NCBI GenBank assembly: GCA_041687255.1
Contig: JAWLCL010000005.1
Location: forward strand, 248,001-312,000
DNA: 64,000 nt
Origin: Mariniphaga sp041687255
GTDB taxonomy: Bacteria; Bacteroidota; Bacteroidia; Bacteroidales; Prolixibacteraceae
Direction of reading: 5' to 3'
Part shown: positions 27,212 to 35,051 of the stretch, in pieces
How positions within the stretch are numbered: position 1 is the first letter of the stretch
How the letters are laid out: the number at the start of each line of letters is the position of its first letter
Program-made: the position numbers and the translations under genes
Notes under the pieces: model-generated
What the model was told of the DNA's origin: nothing
Databases searched by the model: none
Seen by the model: the letters and a program-made list of their open reading frames with translations, nothing else

Positions 27212-27991
27212 TCATTCGATTTTTTTCTGGAGCTCTTCATATAACAGTACTTTCGAAAATCCCACCGGTTTATTTTCCACGGCAGAATGAATAACCCGTG
27301 TTATTTCTCCACCTGTTAATTTATACTTACGTGCAATCTCATCAACATCGAACCCTAATTCCTGCTGCACCAGCATTGGCAGGTACTTTCTCCACAGCTT
27401 AAGTCGCTGAACCCTGTCTGGTTTGTCGAATTCAACAACCAGATTAAACTGCTTAAAAAAAGGTGAATTCATATTAAACGGCTTGTTGAACGCAAGAATA
27501 AGGATGCCTTTAAAAGCCTCGATTCGCTCAAGCAGCCGCGAGACTATTGCATTAGCATACCTGTTTTGGGAATCGTGAATACCGGTGCGTTTACCAAACA
27601 AAGCATCAGCCTCATCAAACATCAAAATTACATCTGAAACTTCTGCCCTTGAAAACATAGTCTGAATATTCTTTTCGATTTCTCCGATATAACTTGAAAC
27701 TACAGATGATAAATCGATGCGGTAAACATTATATCCGGTTTCTTTCCCAAGAAGGGAAGCAGCAAATGTTTTTCCGGTATCTGCCGGGCCGGTAAAAACT
27801 GCCCGAAACCCGGAAAATGTATTTGTAAACTGACTAATGGAAGTTGTATCATTTTTTCTTGCTTTCAACCAGCTTTCCATAGTTTTAAGTGAAACGAAGG
27901 TTTCATCTTTCACAATTAAATCATTCAATGTAAGCGAGGTTGAAAGCTTTTCAATATTTAAATTCAATCCTTCTTTGAATAAAGCATTCAT
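27212..27991 (-). CDS. Minimal AAA+ ATPase associated with contractile tail sheath
   Basis: A 259-residue AAA+ ATPase. Walker A is GPADTGKT (68-75), Walker B is ILMFDE (122-127), sensor-1 is N169 in LAFNKP, and a small C-terminal lid follows (about 200-259, sensor-2-like GGEITR). It resembles the ATPase of extracellular contractile injection systems (Afp15/PVC15 type), but those proteins are usually over twice as long. The pore region and N-terminal domains are absent. The usual RR arginine fingers of that group (FLRRF) read FFKQF (K180, Q181), so ATP hydrolysis may be altered. It starts 29 bp after the sheath gene, clearly the same operon. Its function is likely sheath remodelling or quality control (inference). 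Confidence 0.82.
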   Translation of the reverse strand: MNALFKEGLNLNIEKLSTSLTLNDLIVKDETFVSLKTMESWLKARKNDTTSISQFTNTFSGFRAVFTGPADTGKTFAASLLGKETGYNVYRIDLSSVVSSYIGEIEKNIQTMFSRAEVSDVILMFDEADALFGKRTGIHDSQNRYANAIVSRLLERIEAFKGILILAFNKPFNMNSPFFKQFNLVVEFDKPDRVQRLKLWRKYLPMLVQQELGFDVDEIARKYKLTGGEITRVIHSAVENKPVGFSKVLLYEELQKKIE

Positions 27992-28020
27992 TGTTTTTTA
28001 ATATTAACTTTCAGTGAATT

Positions 28021-29898
28021 TTAACTTCCCGATGTTTTTTGAGATACAGACAAAATGATGAATTCGGCTGGCTTTATAACAGCCAGTCCTGTTACCAGTT
28101 TCATCATACCATTTTCTATATCGGAGGCAGACATAGTATCTTCTAGACCTAATTTTACAAAATAAGCCTCTTCAGGTTTGGAGCCCTGCAAAGCGCCAGC
28201 TCTCCAGAGTGAATTAAAAAAGTTATCAATTAATATTCTTACCCTGCCCCAGGTTACTTCATTATTAGGCTCAAATGAAAATGGCCGTATTGCCTCAATC
28301 ACCGATGCTTCAACCATTATGCAGAACCTGCGGACATTAATATATCGCCATTCATTATCATTTCCTGCCAAAGTGCGGGCTCCCCAAATTGTTACGCCTT
28401 TTCCGGCAATAAAACGAATGGCATTTACCGACTTTCCCTCAATTACATCAACGTTCAGAGTTGACTGGTCGTGGTGCAATACATCCACTGCCGGTCGAAC
28501 AACAGATGCCAGGCTAACGTTAGCCGGTGCTTTCCAAACTCCTCTTTGCCGGTCAACCTGGGAAATTATTCCCGCAACTGCCCCGCCCGGAGGAACAACC
28601 ACCTTCCGGGCTTCTATTGCATTAACAGCTGATTCATACATTTTATCATGTTGCTTCAATAGCTCCTGTAAGCTGAGCTGCAAATCCTTAACTTCATTAA
28701 AAAAATTGCTTACCAGCTGCTCTGCTTGTGTTACAAGGAATTTTAAGTTTCCTGAAGATAAATTTTTGCGTCCCTTGCTTCTTTTTTTAATAAAAGCAGG
28801 GAGGACGGAGAATGTCAATGGACTGAAATCAGTAATAAAGCTGCCGGTCTGCAGTGGCAGATGATTCCCTTTTGCCAACACCATTAAACTTTTCAGGACG
28901 GTATGGAAAGCAGAACCTTTTGAAACATAATTCCTGTGAAGAGCGGAAAAGGGATCATATTCATTTGAAGCTGCTTCATGGGAAACAAGTTTAAAAAAAT
29001 CCCTTAAATAGTTATAAAGTTCAACTGCTATCAGCGGTGCTTTTTCTGTTCTTGTCATTAAGTGTAAATCGGGCTGCTTTAACTGCATTTCCCTTTGAGC
29101 AAATAAAACTGATTTCTGTAGTGCATTAACTGTATTTTGTTTGAACAGTGTTGACAGGTCCTTCACCTCAGTTCCGTTTTTAAAATATTTTGCAGATAAA
29201 ATAATATTACTGCCGGCATTACGGTTCCAGGAGGTTACCAGCCAGGGATAATATGCCGCTCCATAACTCAATAACTTTATGTCCAGGTTTTGCCTAAAGC
29301 TATTTACAGGATTTTCAGCGCCAGACAAGTTAACATTGCCGTTCACCAAATCGAGCAATCCAAACCTGTTTTTTAGTTTACCTGATTGATGCAGCATTGC
29401 AGCATGCAACTCTCCTGCTTCGGCATAGGTCAGTTTTGCAGCATCGGGTATAACCAGTAAAGTGGGGGCATCTGTTTTCTCAAGACAAGCAAGCCCTTTT
29501 AAAAGTTTTTGCTTCGAAACTTTTCCAGCCGCTGCAGTATAACTCCCCACCGAAACAATGAGACAGGTAATTCCTCCATTATCAAAAAACAGCTTTACTG
29601 AATAATACAAAAAGCTTAATTCCTCCGTTCTCGTTGATACAATTGAATTCTCACCGTCGAGTTCAAATTCAACAAATGAAGGTTCAGGCGCACAACCAAA
29701 AACATGTTCAAATTCAGCAAACGAATTTATTTCAAGAGGTTGGAAAGTATCCTTTGAATGCAGATCCATTCCCTTAAAAATGGCCTTTTCGGTGTAACCA
29801 ATAAAAGCCGGAATAGCAGTTTCTACCTGCACCACCGATTTCGGCAAAAGTGATATTTCATGAATATATATGCCCGGATTTTGTATTTCGTTTTCCAT
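28021..29898 (-). CDS. Contractile tail sheath protein (eCIS/phage-like), orphan
   Basis: About 625 residues from the ATG at 29898 (MENEIQNPGIYIHEISLLPK). The frame continues upstream to 30009, but the chosen start gives the family N-terminus. The beginning NPGIYIHEI...VETAIPAFIGYTEKA matches sheath N-terminal arms. The C-terminal sheath domain is complete: GVWKAPANVSL, VNAIRFIAGKGVTIWGART, WRYINVRRFCIMVEASV, LWRAGALQGSKPEEAYFVK and VIKPAEFIIL. In Afp/PVC-type systems this protein polymerises around a tube and contracts. No tube, baseplate, spike, LysM or other sheath gene is present within the window. Only the small AAA+ ATPase follows. dacB lies 173 bp upstream on the same strand. Confidence 0.88.
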   Translation of the reverse strand: MENEIQNPGIYIHEISLLPKSVVQVETAIPAFIGYTEKAIFKGMDLHSKDTFQPLEINSFAEFEHVFGCAPEPSFVEFELDGENSIVSTRTEELSFLYYSVKLFFDNGGITCLIVSVGSYTAAAGKVSKQKLLKGLACLEKTDAPTLLVIPDAAKLTYAEAGELHAAMLHQSGKLKNRFGLLDLVNGNVNLSGAENPVNSFRQNLDIKLLSYGAAYYPWLVTSWNRNAGSNIILSAKYFKNGTEVKDLSTLFKQNTVNALQKSVLFAQREMQLKQPDLHLMTRTEKAPLIAVELYNYLRDFFKLVSHEAASNEYDPFSALHRNYVSKGSAFHTVLKSLMVLAKGNHLPLQTGSFITDFSPLTFSVLPAFIKKRSKGRKNLSSGNLKFLVTQAEQLVSNFFNEVKDLQLSLQELLKQHDKMYESAVNAIEARKVVVPPGGAVAGIISQVDRQRGVWKAPANVSLASVVRPAVDVLHHDQSTLNVDVIEGKSVNAIRFIAGKGVTIWGARTLAGNDNEWRYINVRRFCIMVEASVIEAIRPFSFEPNNEVTWGRVRILIDNFFNSLWRAGALQGSKPEEAYFVKLGLEDTMSASDIENGMMKLVTGLAVIKPAEFIILSVSQKTSGS

Positions 29899-30071
29899 TG
29901 TTGTTTTATTGCCGGCTGCCCAAACAGTACAAGAATGAGAGTAGGTGTTAACAATCGTGTACATTGCGGGTCCTTTATGCAATTTACGACAAGAAACATT
30001 TTGAATCAATGGAAATTTAAAAATAATATGGCTCTGAAATAAATATTTTTTTGACGGGCATAAAGCAACCG

Positions 30072-31511
30072 TCAGGATTTTTTAATTTCCTTAAACAATT
30101 TTTCAAGTTCGTCTATCAGCTTTACGTGGGTTCCCGAAAAATGATTGATAAATAAAACAACAGTAAACTCTTTCCCCGAATCGGAATGAATATAACCGGC
30201 GTAACAACGAATTCTTTTCATTGAACCACTTTTCAGACGAAATGTATCTTCAGTAAACACCTCCGGACTAAATACATTAAGGGTTCCCTTCCCTGCTGCC
30301 GGCAACGATTCGTAAAAAGGAATGAAGCCTGAACCGGATTTTCTCATATAACATAGCAAAGAGGAAACGAATTTAGGAGATACAGCATTGAAATGCGATA
30401 GTCCGCTGCCATCCTCCATGAACAGCTGACTGACATCCAATCCCTTGTCACTCCAAAATTCCGTTATTATTTTCAATCCGGCTTCCCTGTCACCAATACC
30501 TGTAATTTCGGCAGCAACCTGGAGCACAAGATGTTCAGCAAAAAGATTAACGCTTTCCCGGTTAAGAACTTTCACTATTTCAGCAAGAGCCGGTGATTCA
30601 ACTACTGCAATTTGATGAAAATTCACCGGAATTACCTTTTCAGACGCTACACTTTTGGTAACAAAAATTCCTGCAGATGCCATATGCTCAAGAAGTTCAT
30701 CCGCAAGTAATATTCCGGGATGCGGATTTGAAGCTTTAATTGTGAAGGCTCTGCGATTTTTCGGAATAGTTCCCCTGATGATCCTTTGATTATCAATAGG
30801 GCTGCCAAAAACATATGCAAGATCACGTGGAATATTGGAGGAAAGCACTTCATTTTTCCATTCAATTTCCTTTAAGGGAGGATTTACAGCTATTATTTTT
30901 GTAGGCATACCGGGAGCAGGAGGCGATTGAAAAGTGATGCGTGAGAGGTTATCATAAATACTTAAAGCATTTGCCCCTGCCCCGTAGTAATTACCCATGT
31001 CTTCCCAAATCCAGGTCGGCGGTATCTGTTCACTTCCGTATAACGAATGATCCAACACCAGACTGCCATCCACTCTTTTTATTCCTGCTGCCTTTATGTT
31101 ATCAACCCATATTTCAAGAAAATGAGGAGCAAAATAATGATTGGGAAAATATTCTGAACCCAGTGCCGGATCACCGCCACCAATAACAATTAAATCGCCT
31201 TTAAGTATACCGTCCTTAATTTTGCCCCTATACCCCAACCGGGTTTGAAACCTATAGTCAGCACCAAGAATTTCCAAAGCAGCAGCAGAGGTTACCAGCT
31301 TTAACACTGAGGCAGGAATCATCAGTTTTTCTCCGTTCATTGCATAAAGCACTTCGCTGTTAAGTGCATCATTGACCTGCAGACCAATCTGTGCATTTTT
31401 GTACTCAGGCTGTGCAAGCATATTTTGCAACACTTTAACATATCCTGTTTGTGCCTGCAAATATCCACTAAAGGAGAGTAAAAAAAGAATGAGAAAAAAC
31501 CGTACCTTCAT
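30072..31511 (-). CDS. dacB: D-alanyl-D-alanine carboxypeptidase/endopeptidase (PBP4/DacB type)
   Basis: A 479-residue periplasmic penicillin-binding protein with a signal peptide (residues 1-20). The active site is SVLK (S68-K71). The class C insertion domain (about 90-290) follows, then DGSGLSHFN for the second motif and RLKSGSMK for the third (KSG replacing KTG). It trims or cleaves peptidoglycan crosslinks. Length is that of PBP4. It is divergent from crcB, with overlapping promoters in the 56-bp gap. The sheath gene lies downstream on the same strand; a functional link between wall opening and a contractile device is speculation. Confidence 0.92.
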   Translation of the reverse strand: MKVRFFLILFLLSFSGYLQAQTGYVKVLQNMLAQPEYKNAQIGLQVNDALNSEVLYAMNGEKLMIPASVLKLVTSAAALEILGADYRFQTRLGYRGKIKDGILKGDLIVIGGGDPALGSEYFPNHYFAPHFLEIWVDNIKAAGIKRVDGSLVLDHSLYGSEQIPPTWIWEDMGNYYGAGANALSIYDNLSRITFQSPPAPGMPTKIIAVNPPLKEIEWKNEVLSSNIPRDLAYVFGSPIDNQRIIRGTIPKNRRAFTIKASNPHPGILLADELLEHMASAGIFVTKSVASEKVIPVNFHQIAVVESPALAEIVKVLNRESVNLFAEHLVLQVAAEITGIGDREAGLKIITEFWSDKGLDVSQLFMEDGSGLSHFNAVSPKFVSSLLCYMRKSGSGFIPFYESLPAAGKGTLNVFSPEVFTEDTFRLKSGSMKRIRCYAGYIHSDSGKEFTVVLFINHFSGTHVKLIDELEKLFKEIKKS

Positions 31512-31517
31512 ATTTTA

Positions 31518-31525
31518 TATTTTTG
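31518..31525 (+). promoter_or_regulatory. -7 box of crcB
   Basis: TATTTTTG (TAnnTTTG) lies 43 bp upstream of the crcB ATG. It is interleaved with the dacB promoter reading the other way. Confidence 0.5.
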
Positions 31526-31530
31526 TTTTT

Positions 31531-31538
31531 CAAAAGTA
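31531..31538 (-). promoter_or_regulatory. -7 box of dacB
   Basis: The minus strand reads TACTTTTG (TAnnTTTG), 20 bp upstream of the dacB ATG at 31511. Only 5 bp separate it from the opposite-facing crcB box. Confidence 0.55.
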
Positions 31539-31567
31539 ACAGAAAGTTGGATTATTAAAAGTAATAA

Positions 31568-31948
31568 ATGCTACGAACTATTTTACTTGTCGGCAGCGGG
31601 GGATTCATTGGCAGTGTGTTGCGTTATCTGGTGCAGTATTACATGGAAAAAGGCCTCAGCAGCACCTTTCCCTGGGGAACAATGATTGCAAACATAGCCG
31701 GTAGTTTTATTATTGGGATAATATTTGCACTGGCTGAAAAAGGAAACTTCATAAATGCTGAATGGCGGATGTTTCTTGCTGTGGGCATATGTGGAGGGTT
31801 CACTACCTTTTCATCGTTTGCCTACAACAATTTCACAATGATTGGAGAAAAAAGCTTGATGCCATTATTATTAAATGTAGGAGGCAACCTGTTCCTGGGT
31901 ATTTTTGCTGTTTATCTGGGTGTTATACTGGTGCGCCTTGTTTATTAA
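31568..31948 (+). CDS. crcB: Fluoride ion exporter CrcB/FluC
   Basis: A 126-residue, four-helix membrane protein of the Fluc family that exports fluoride as a dual-topology dimer. Family motifs are GSGGFIGSVLRYLVQ, WGTMIANIAGSFIIG (conserved Asn of the fluoride path) and GICGGFTTFSSFAYN (central Na+ site and Phe box). A DUF190 gene follows 109 bp downstream, a partnership seen widely. I looked for a fluoride riboswitch in the short leader and found none. Confidence 0.94.
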   Translation: MLRTILLVGSGGFIGSVLRYLVQYYMEKGLSSTFPWGTMIANIAGSFIIGIIFALAEKGNFINAEWRMFLAVGICGGFTTFSSFAYNNFTMIGEKSLMPLLLNVGGNLFLGIFAVYLGVILVRLVY

Positions 31949-32057
31949 AACATTCAATGTTATATTGTAATGAAAATTATCAAAAACATTTATAATGAAT
32001 TTTAAAAAACCCGCAACATCATAATAAATAGCTGTAAAAAACTAAAAATTCAGTACA

Positions 32058-32417
32058 ATGAAAATTACAGGTAAAGCAGGGATGCTAAAAGTTTATGTAG
32101 GTGAATCGGATAAGGTTCATGGACGGTTGCTGTATGAGGAAATAGTTTTTGAAGCACGTAAGGCAGGCATGGCAGGAGCAACAGCCATTAAAGGGATTAT
32201 GTCGTTTGGTGCAAGCCATTCCATTCATACGATGAAGATATTTTCTCTGTCAAGCGATATACCCGTGGTTATTGAAATTATTGACACAATTGAGAAACTT
32301 GATATCTTTGCTTCAAAGGTAAATGAACTTTTGGATCAGGGAAAGAAAGGCGGCCTGGTTATCTTTCAGGAAATAGATGTTTTAAGGTACGAAATAGGCG
32401 AAAAATACAAAAAATAG
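32058..32417 (+). CDS. DUF190 domain-containing protein (PII-like fold)
   Basis: A 119-residue soluble protein of the DUF190 family: GKAGMLKVYVGESDKVHG, LLYEEIVFEARKAGMAGAT, GIMSFGASHSIHT, then IPVVIEIIDTIEKL. DUF190 proteins resemble PII signalling proteins and are very often encoded beside crcB. A regulatory role in fluoride export is proposed for the family but not proven. It lies 109 bp behind crcB, probably on the same transcript. Confidence 0.9.
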   Translation: MKITGKAGMLKVYVGESDKVHGRLLYEEIVFEARKAGMAGATAIKGIMSFGASHSIHTMKIFSLSSDIPVVIEIIDTIEKLDIFASKVNELLDQGKKGGLVIFQEIDVLRYEIGEKYKK

Positions 32418-32782
32418 ATTATAAAATTACATACTGTTAAAATTTTCAAGTGCTGGTTATCAGGCAAACACAAATATACTTTTTCAGCTCCTTAAAAATA
32501 TAAATAAGGATTGTCTCCAGCCAGATTACAATTCAATTTTACAAGAATATAAATCATCGCATAAACTTCGGTTTATTTGCATATCTGACAGTCATGGAAT
32601 TCACATTTTCTGACAGCCATAGTAATAAATCGTCAACAGTTATCAAGATTTATTGTGTATTAATATTTCATAATGCATTTGCCCCTTCAACCCTATGCTC
32701 AGTTTAGAGGCATTAGGTTAACCCTATATGAAATACAAATGATGGGTATAAAAACATCACAAAGGAAACAGAACATTTTTTG
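32418..32782. other. Intergenic region upstream of eno
   Basis: No gene, tRNA or strong hairpin was recognised. The sequence is A/T-rich, with scattered short frames on both strands lacking any family resemblance. It contains the eno promoter at its right end. Confidence 0.5.
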
Positions 32783-32790
32783 TATCTTTG
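32783..32790 (+). promoter_or_regulatory. -7 box of eno
   Basis: TATCTTTG matches TAnnTTTG, 82 bp upstream of the eno ATG at 32873. It lies inside the upstream extension of the frame (from 32780), so the shorter start is favoured. Confidence 0.6.
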
Positions 32791-32872
32791 GGCTGCATTT
32801 GGCGAATCACAGCAAAGAGCTGATTTTCTGTCAAAAACAAATAGAAGTCAAACAATAAAAAAACAGTTTATC

Positions 32873-34174
32873 ATGTTAATTAGCGACATTAAAGCAAGAG
32901 AGATTCTGGATTCACGTGGCAATCCGACCATTGAAGTGGAAGTACTGCTCGAAAGCGGTGCTTTCGGACGTGCTGCTGTTCCATCGGGAGCATCAACAGG
33001 TGAAAACGAGGCACTTGAATTACGCGACGGTGACAAAGGCCGTTACCTTGGAAAAGGAGTTTTGAAAGCTGTTGACAATGTTAACAACATCATTGCCAAG
33101 GAGCTAGTTGGCATGGATGCTACCGACCAGGTAGCCATCGACAACCAGCTTCTGGAACTGGACGGAACCAAAACAAAATCGAATCTGGGCGCAAATGCTA
33201 TCCTTGGCGTATCACTTGCCGTTGCCAAAGCAGCAGCTGAATTTGCAGGTCTGCCCCTTTACAGGTACATTGGCGGCACAAATGCCAAAACATTGCCTGT
33301 TCCCATGATGAACATTATAAACGGAGGTTCTCACTCCGATGCACCCATAGCCTTCCAGGAATTCATGATTCGCCCAATAGGCGCCTCTTCTTTCCGTGAA
33401 GGATTACGCATGGGAGCCGAAGTTTTTCACAGCCTGAAAAAAGTATTACACGACAGGGGCCTTAGCACCGCAGTAGGTGATGAAGGCGGTTTTGCACCGG
33501 CACTTGACGGAACGGAAGATGCCTTGAATTCAATCATTGAAGCAATCAAAAAAGCAGGGTACAAACCTGGCCGTGCCGAAGATGACGGTGATGTATCCAT
33601 TGCTCTTGACTGTGCTGCTTCTGAGTTTTACAGTGACGGCACCTACGATTACAGCAAATTTGAAGGTGAAAACGGAGCTAAACGCAATCGCGATGAACAG
33701 GTGGCATACCTTTCTGAACTGGTAGATAAATTCCCGATTGATTCGATCGAAGACGGCTGCCATGAAGGCGACTGGGAAGGATGGGTGAAACTTAACGAAG
33801 CAATTGGACATAAATGCCAGCTGGTTGGCGACGATCTTTTTGTTACCAATGTTGAATACCTGAAAAAAGGTATTGAACTGGGAGCTGCCAACTCCATCCT
33901 CATTAAAGTGAATCAGATTGGAACACTTACCGAAACACTTGATGCCATTGAAATGGCCCACCGTGCAGGTTATACTTCCGTTACATCTCACCGCTCAGGC
34001 GAAACGGAAGATTCAACAATTGCCGATATAGCTGTTGCCACAAACAGCGGCCAGATAAAAACCGGTTCACTGAGCCGTTCCGATCGTATGGCAAAGTACA
34101 ACCAGTTACTTCGCATTGAAGAAGAGTTGGGTGAAAGCGCTATTTACGGTTATAAAAAAATTTATAAAAAATAA
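32873..34174 (+). CDS. eno: Enolase (phosphopyruvate hydratase)
   Basis: 433 residues from the ATG at 32873 (MLISDIKAREILDSRGNPT). The frame opens 31 codons earlier, but that part precedes the conserved N-terminus and contains the promoter. The enzyme dehydrates 2-phosphoglycerate to PEP. Family features are AVPSGASTGENEALELRD (mobile loop), GGSHSDAPIAFQEFMI, SIEDGCHEGDWEGW, LIKVNQIGTLTET (catalytic Lys) and SHRSGETEDSTIADIAV. In SIEDGCHEGD, most enolases have EDGxxExDW, so this is a normal Bacteroidota variant. A strong terminator follows. Confidence 0.97.
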   Translation: MLISDIKAREILDSRGNPTIEVEVLLESGAFGRAAVPSGASTGENEALELRDGDKGRYLGKGVLKAVDNVNNIIAKELVGMDATDQVAIDNQLLELDGTKTKSNLGANAILGVSLAVAKAAAEFAGLPLYRYIGGTNAKTLPVPMMNIINGGSHSDAPIAFQEFMIRPIGASSFREGLRMGAEVFHSLKKVLHDRGLSTAVGDEGGFAPALDGTEDALNSIIEAIKKAGYKPGRAEDDGDVSIALDCAASEFYSDGTYDYSKFEGENGAKRNRDEQVAYLSELVDKFPIDSIEDGCHEGDWEGWVKLNEAIGHKCQLVGDDLFVTNVEYLKKGIELGAANSILIKVNQIGTLTETLDAIEMAHRAGYTSVTSHRSGETEDSTIADIAVATNSGQIKTGSLSRSDRMAKYNQLLRIEEELGESAIYGYKKIYKK

Positions 34175-34224
34175 ATCTTCCTCTTTTTTTCAAATAAAAG
34201 GAGTAAGTTAATGTATTATAATTA

Positions 34225-34260
34225 AGCCGTTCTTCAGCCGGAGAACGGCTTTTCACTTTT
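34225..34260 (+). terminator. Intrinsic terminator after eno
   Basis: Stem AGCCGTTCT (34225-34233) pairs with AGAACGGCT (34242-34250). It can be extended by a G-U and a C-G pair, and is followed by TTTTCACTTTTTT. A second A/T palindrome (CACTTTTTTAAAAAGTG) follows at once. Confidence 0.88.
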
Positions 34261-34330
34261 TTAAAAAGTGAATATTCATTCCTGATAACTAATTACCCAA
34301 CCTTCAGCAACCAAATCTGAACCTCCAAAC

Positions 34331-34361
34331 TTGGCAGTCTGCCTATAAGATGATAAATTTG
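34331..34361 (+). promoter_or_regulatory. Full Bacteroidota promoter of the second MarC gene
   Basis: The -33 element TTGG (34331) and the -7 element TAAATTTG (34354-34361) are 20 bp apart, both close to consensus. The ATG lies 30 bp further on. Confidence 0.65.
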
Positions 34362-34391
34362 TTGAACTTTAAATAAAAAAAGCCCTTTACA

Positions 34392-34994
34392 ATGCTTTCA
34401 TCCATTACAGAAATCCTGGTCATGCTAAATCCGTTTGCTTTATTTCTATACCTCGACCCCATTCGGAAAGATTTAACGCACAAAAGTTTTATGCTGGTGA
34501 TTTTTAAAGCCACACTTATATCATTTGTCATCTGCCTGGTTTTTTTCTTTTTTGGCGATTTAATTTTCACAAAGGTATTTCAGATTGAATTTGAATCTTT
34601 CAGAATATTTGGGGGAATCATCATATTTTCATATGCTTACCTTTTCATAGTTAAAGGTCAAAAAGCGCTTATTATGATAAAGGAAAACCTGGATGATTTG
34701 GCCTCAGAAATTGCCCTGCCTTTTATGGTTGGAGCAGGGACAATTTCACTCAGTATTCTGCTTTCCCAAAGGCACACACTTTGGATTGGTACACTATCGC
34801 TTCTGATTATTTTCACCATAAATTTCCTGGTTCTGTTCCTGTTAAAAAAGTTCAGGGATTCAATTGAAGGAAAGAAATTCAAAACTGCTTTTGATAAAAA
34901 CATGGAGGTACTTCTCAGACTCAATGGCTTTTTCATTGGAGCCATAGGAATCAATATGGTGCTTACAGGAATCAACAATATGTTCGTTAACTGA
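34392..34994 (+). CDS. MarC family membrane protein (second, diverged)
   Basis: A 200-residue polytopic membrane protein with about six helices. It keeps MarC-family landmarks: LVMLNPFALFLYLDPI (NP in helix 1), FRIFGGIIIFSYAYLFIVKG, and EIALPFMVGAGTISLSILL in place of the usual PLAxPxxxGPG block. That block is weaker (GAGTIS instead of GPGS/GPGA), so this is a distant member next to the copy at 3.4 kb. Function is unknown. It is separated from eno by a terminator and has its own promoter. Confidence 0.75.
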   Translation: MLSSITEILVMLNPFALFLYLDPIRKDLTHKSFMLVIFKATLISFVICLVFFFFGDLIFTKVFQIEFESFRIFGGIIIFSYAYLFIVKGQKALIMIKENLDDLASEIALPFMVGAGTISLSILLSQRHTLWIGTLSLLIIFTINFLVLFLLKKFRDSIEGKKFKTAFDKNMEVLLRLNGFFIGAIGINMVLTGINNMFVN

Positions 34995-34995
34995 A

Positions 34996-35029
34996 GAAAA
35001 AAAGCTGCAACAGGTCACTGATGCAGCTT
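34996..35029 (-). terminator. Intrinsic terminator after the DUF349 gene
   Basis: The minus strand reads AAGCTGCA, a 12-nt loop, then TGCAGCTT followed by a T run (plus-strand A run at 34996-35003). It lies 23 bp past the DUF349 stop and just beyond the convergent MarC stop. Confidence 0.8.
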
Positions 35030-35051
35030 CTATAATGAATTAAATAAAGAA

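Noticed and set aside
27212..29898. Prophage or type VI secretion cluster
   Set aside because: No TssB/C pair, Hcp, VgrG, TssK or phage head/portal genes; the sheath resembles the single-protein Afp/PVC type and is alone with one ATPase.
31512..31567. Fluoride riboswitch upstream of crcB
   Set aside because: The gap is only 56 bp, A/T-rich, and none of the conserved GG..ATGG or CCGCTCTGA-type segments is present.
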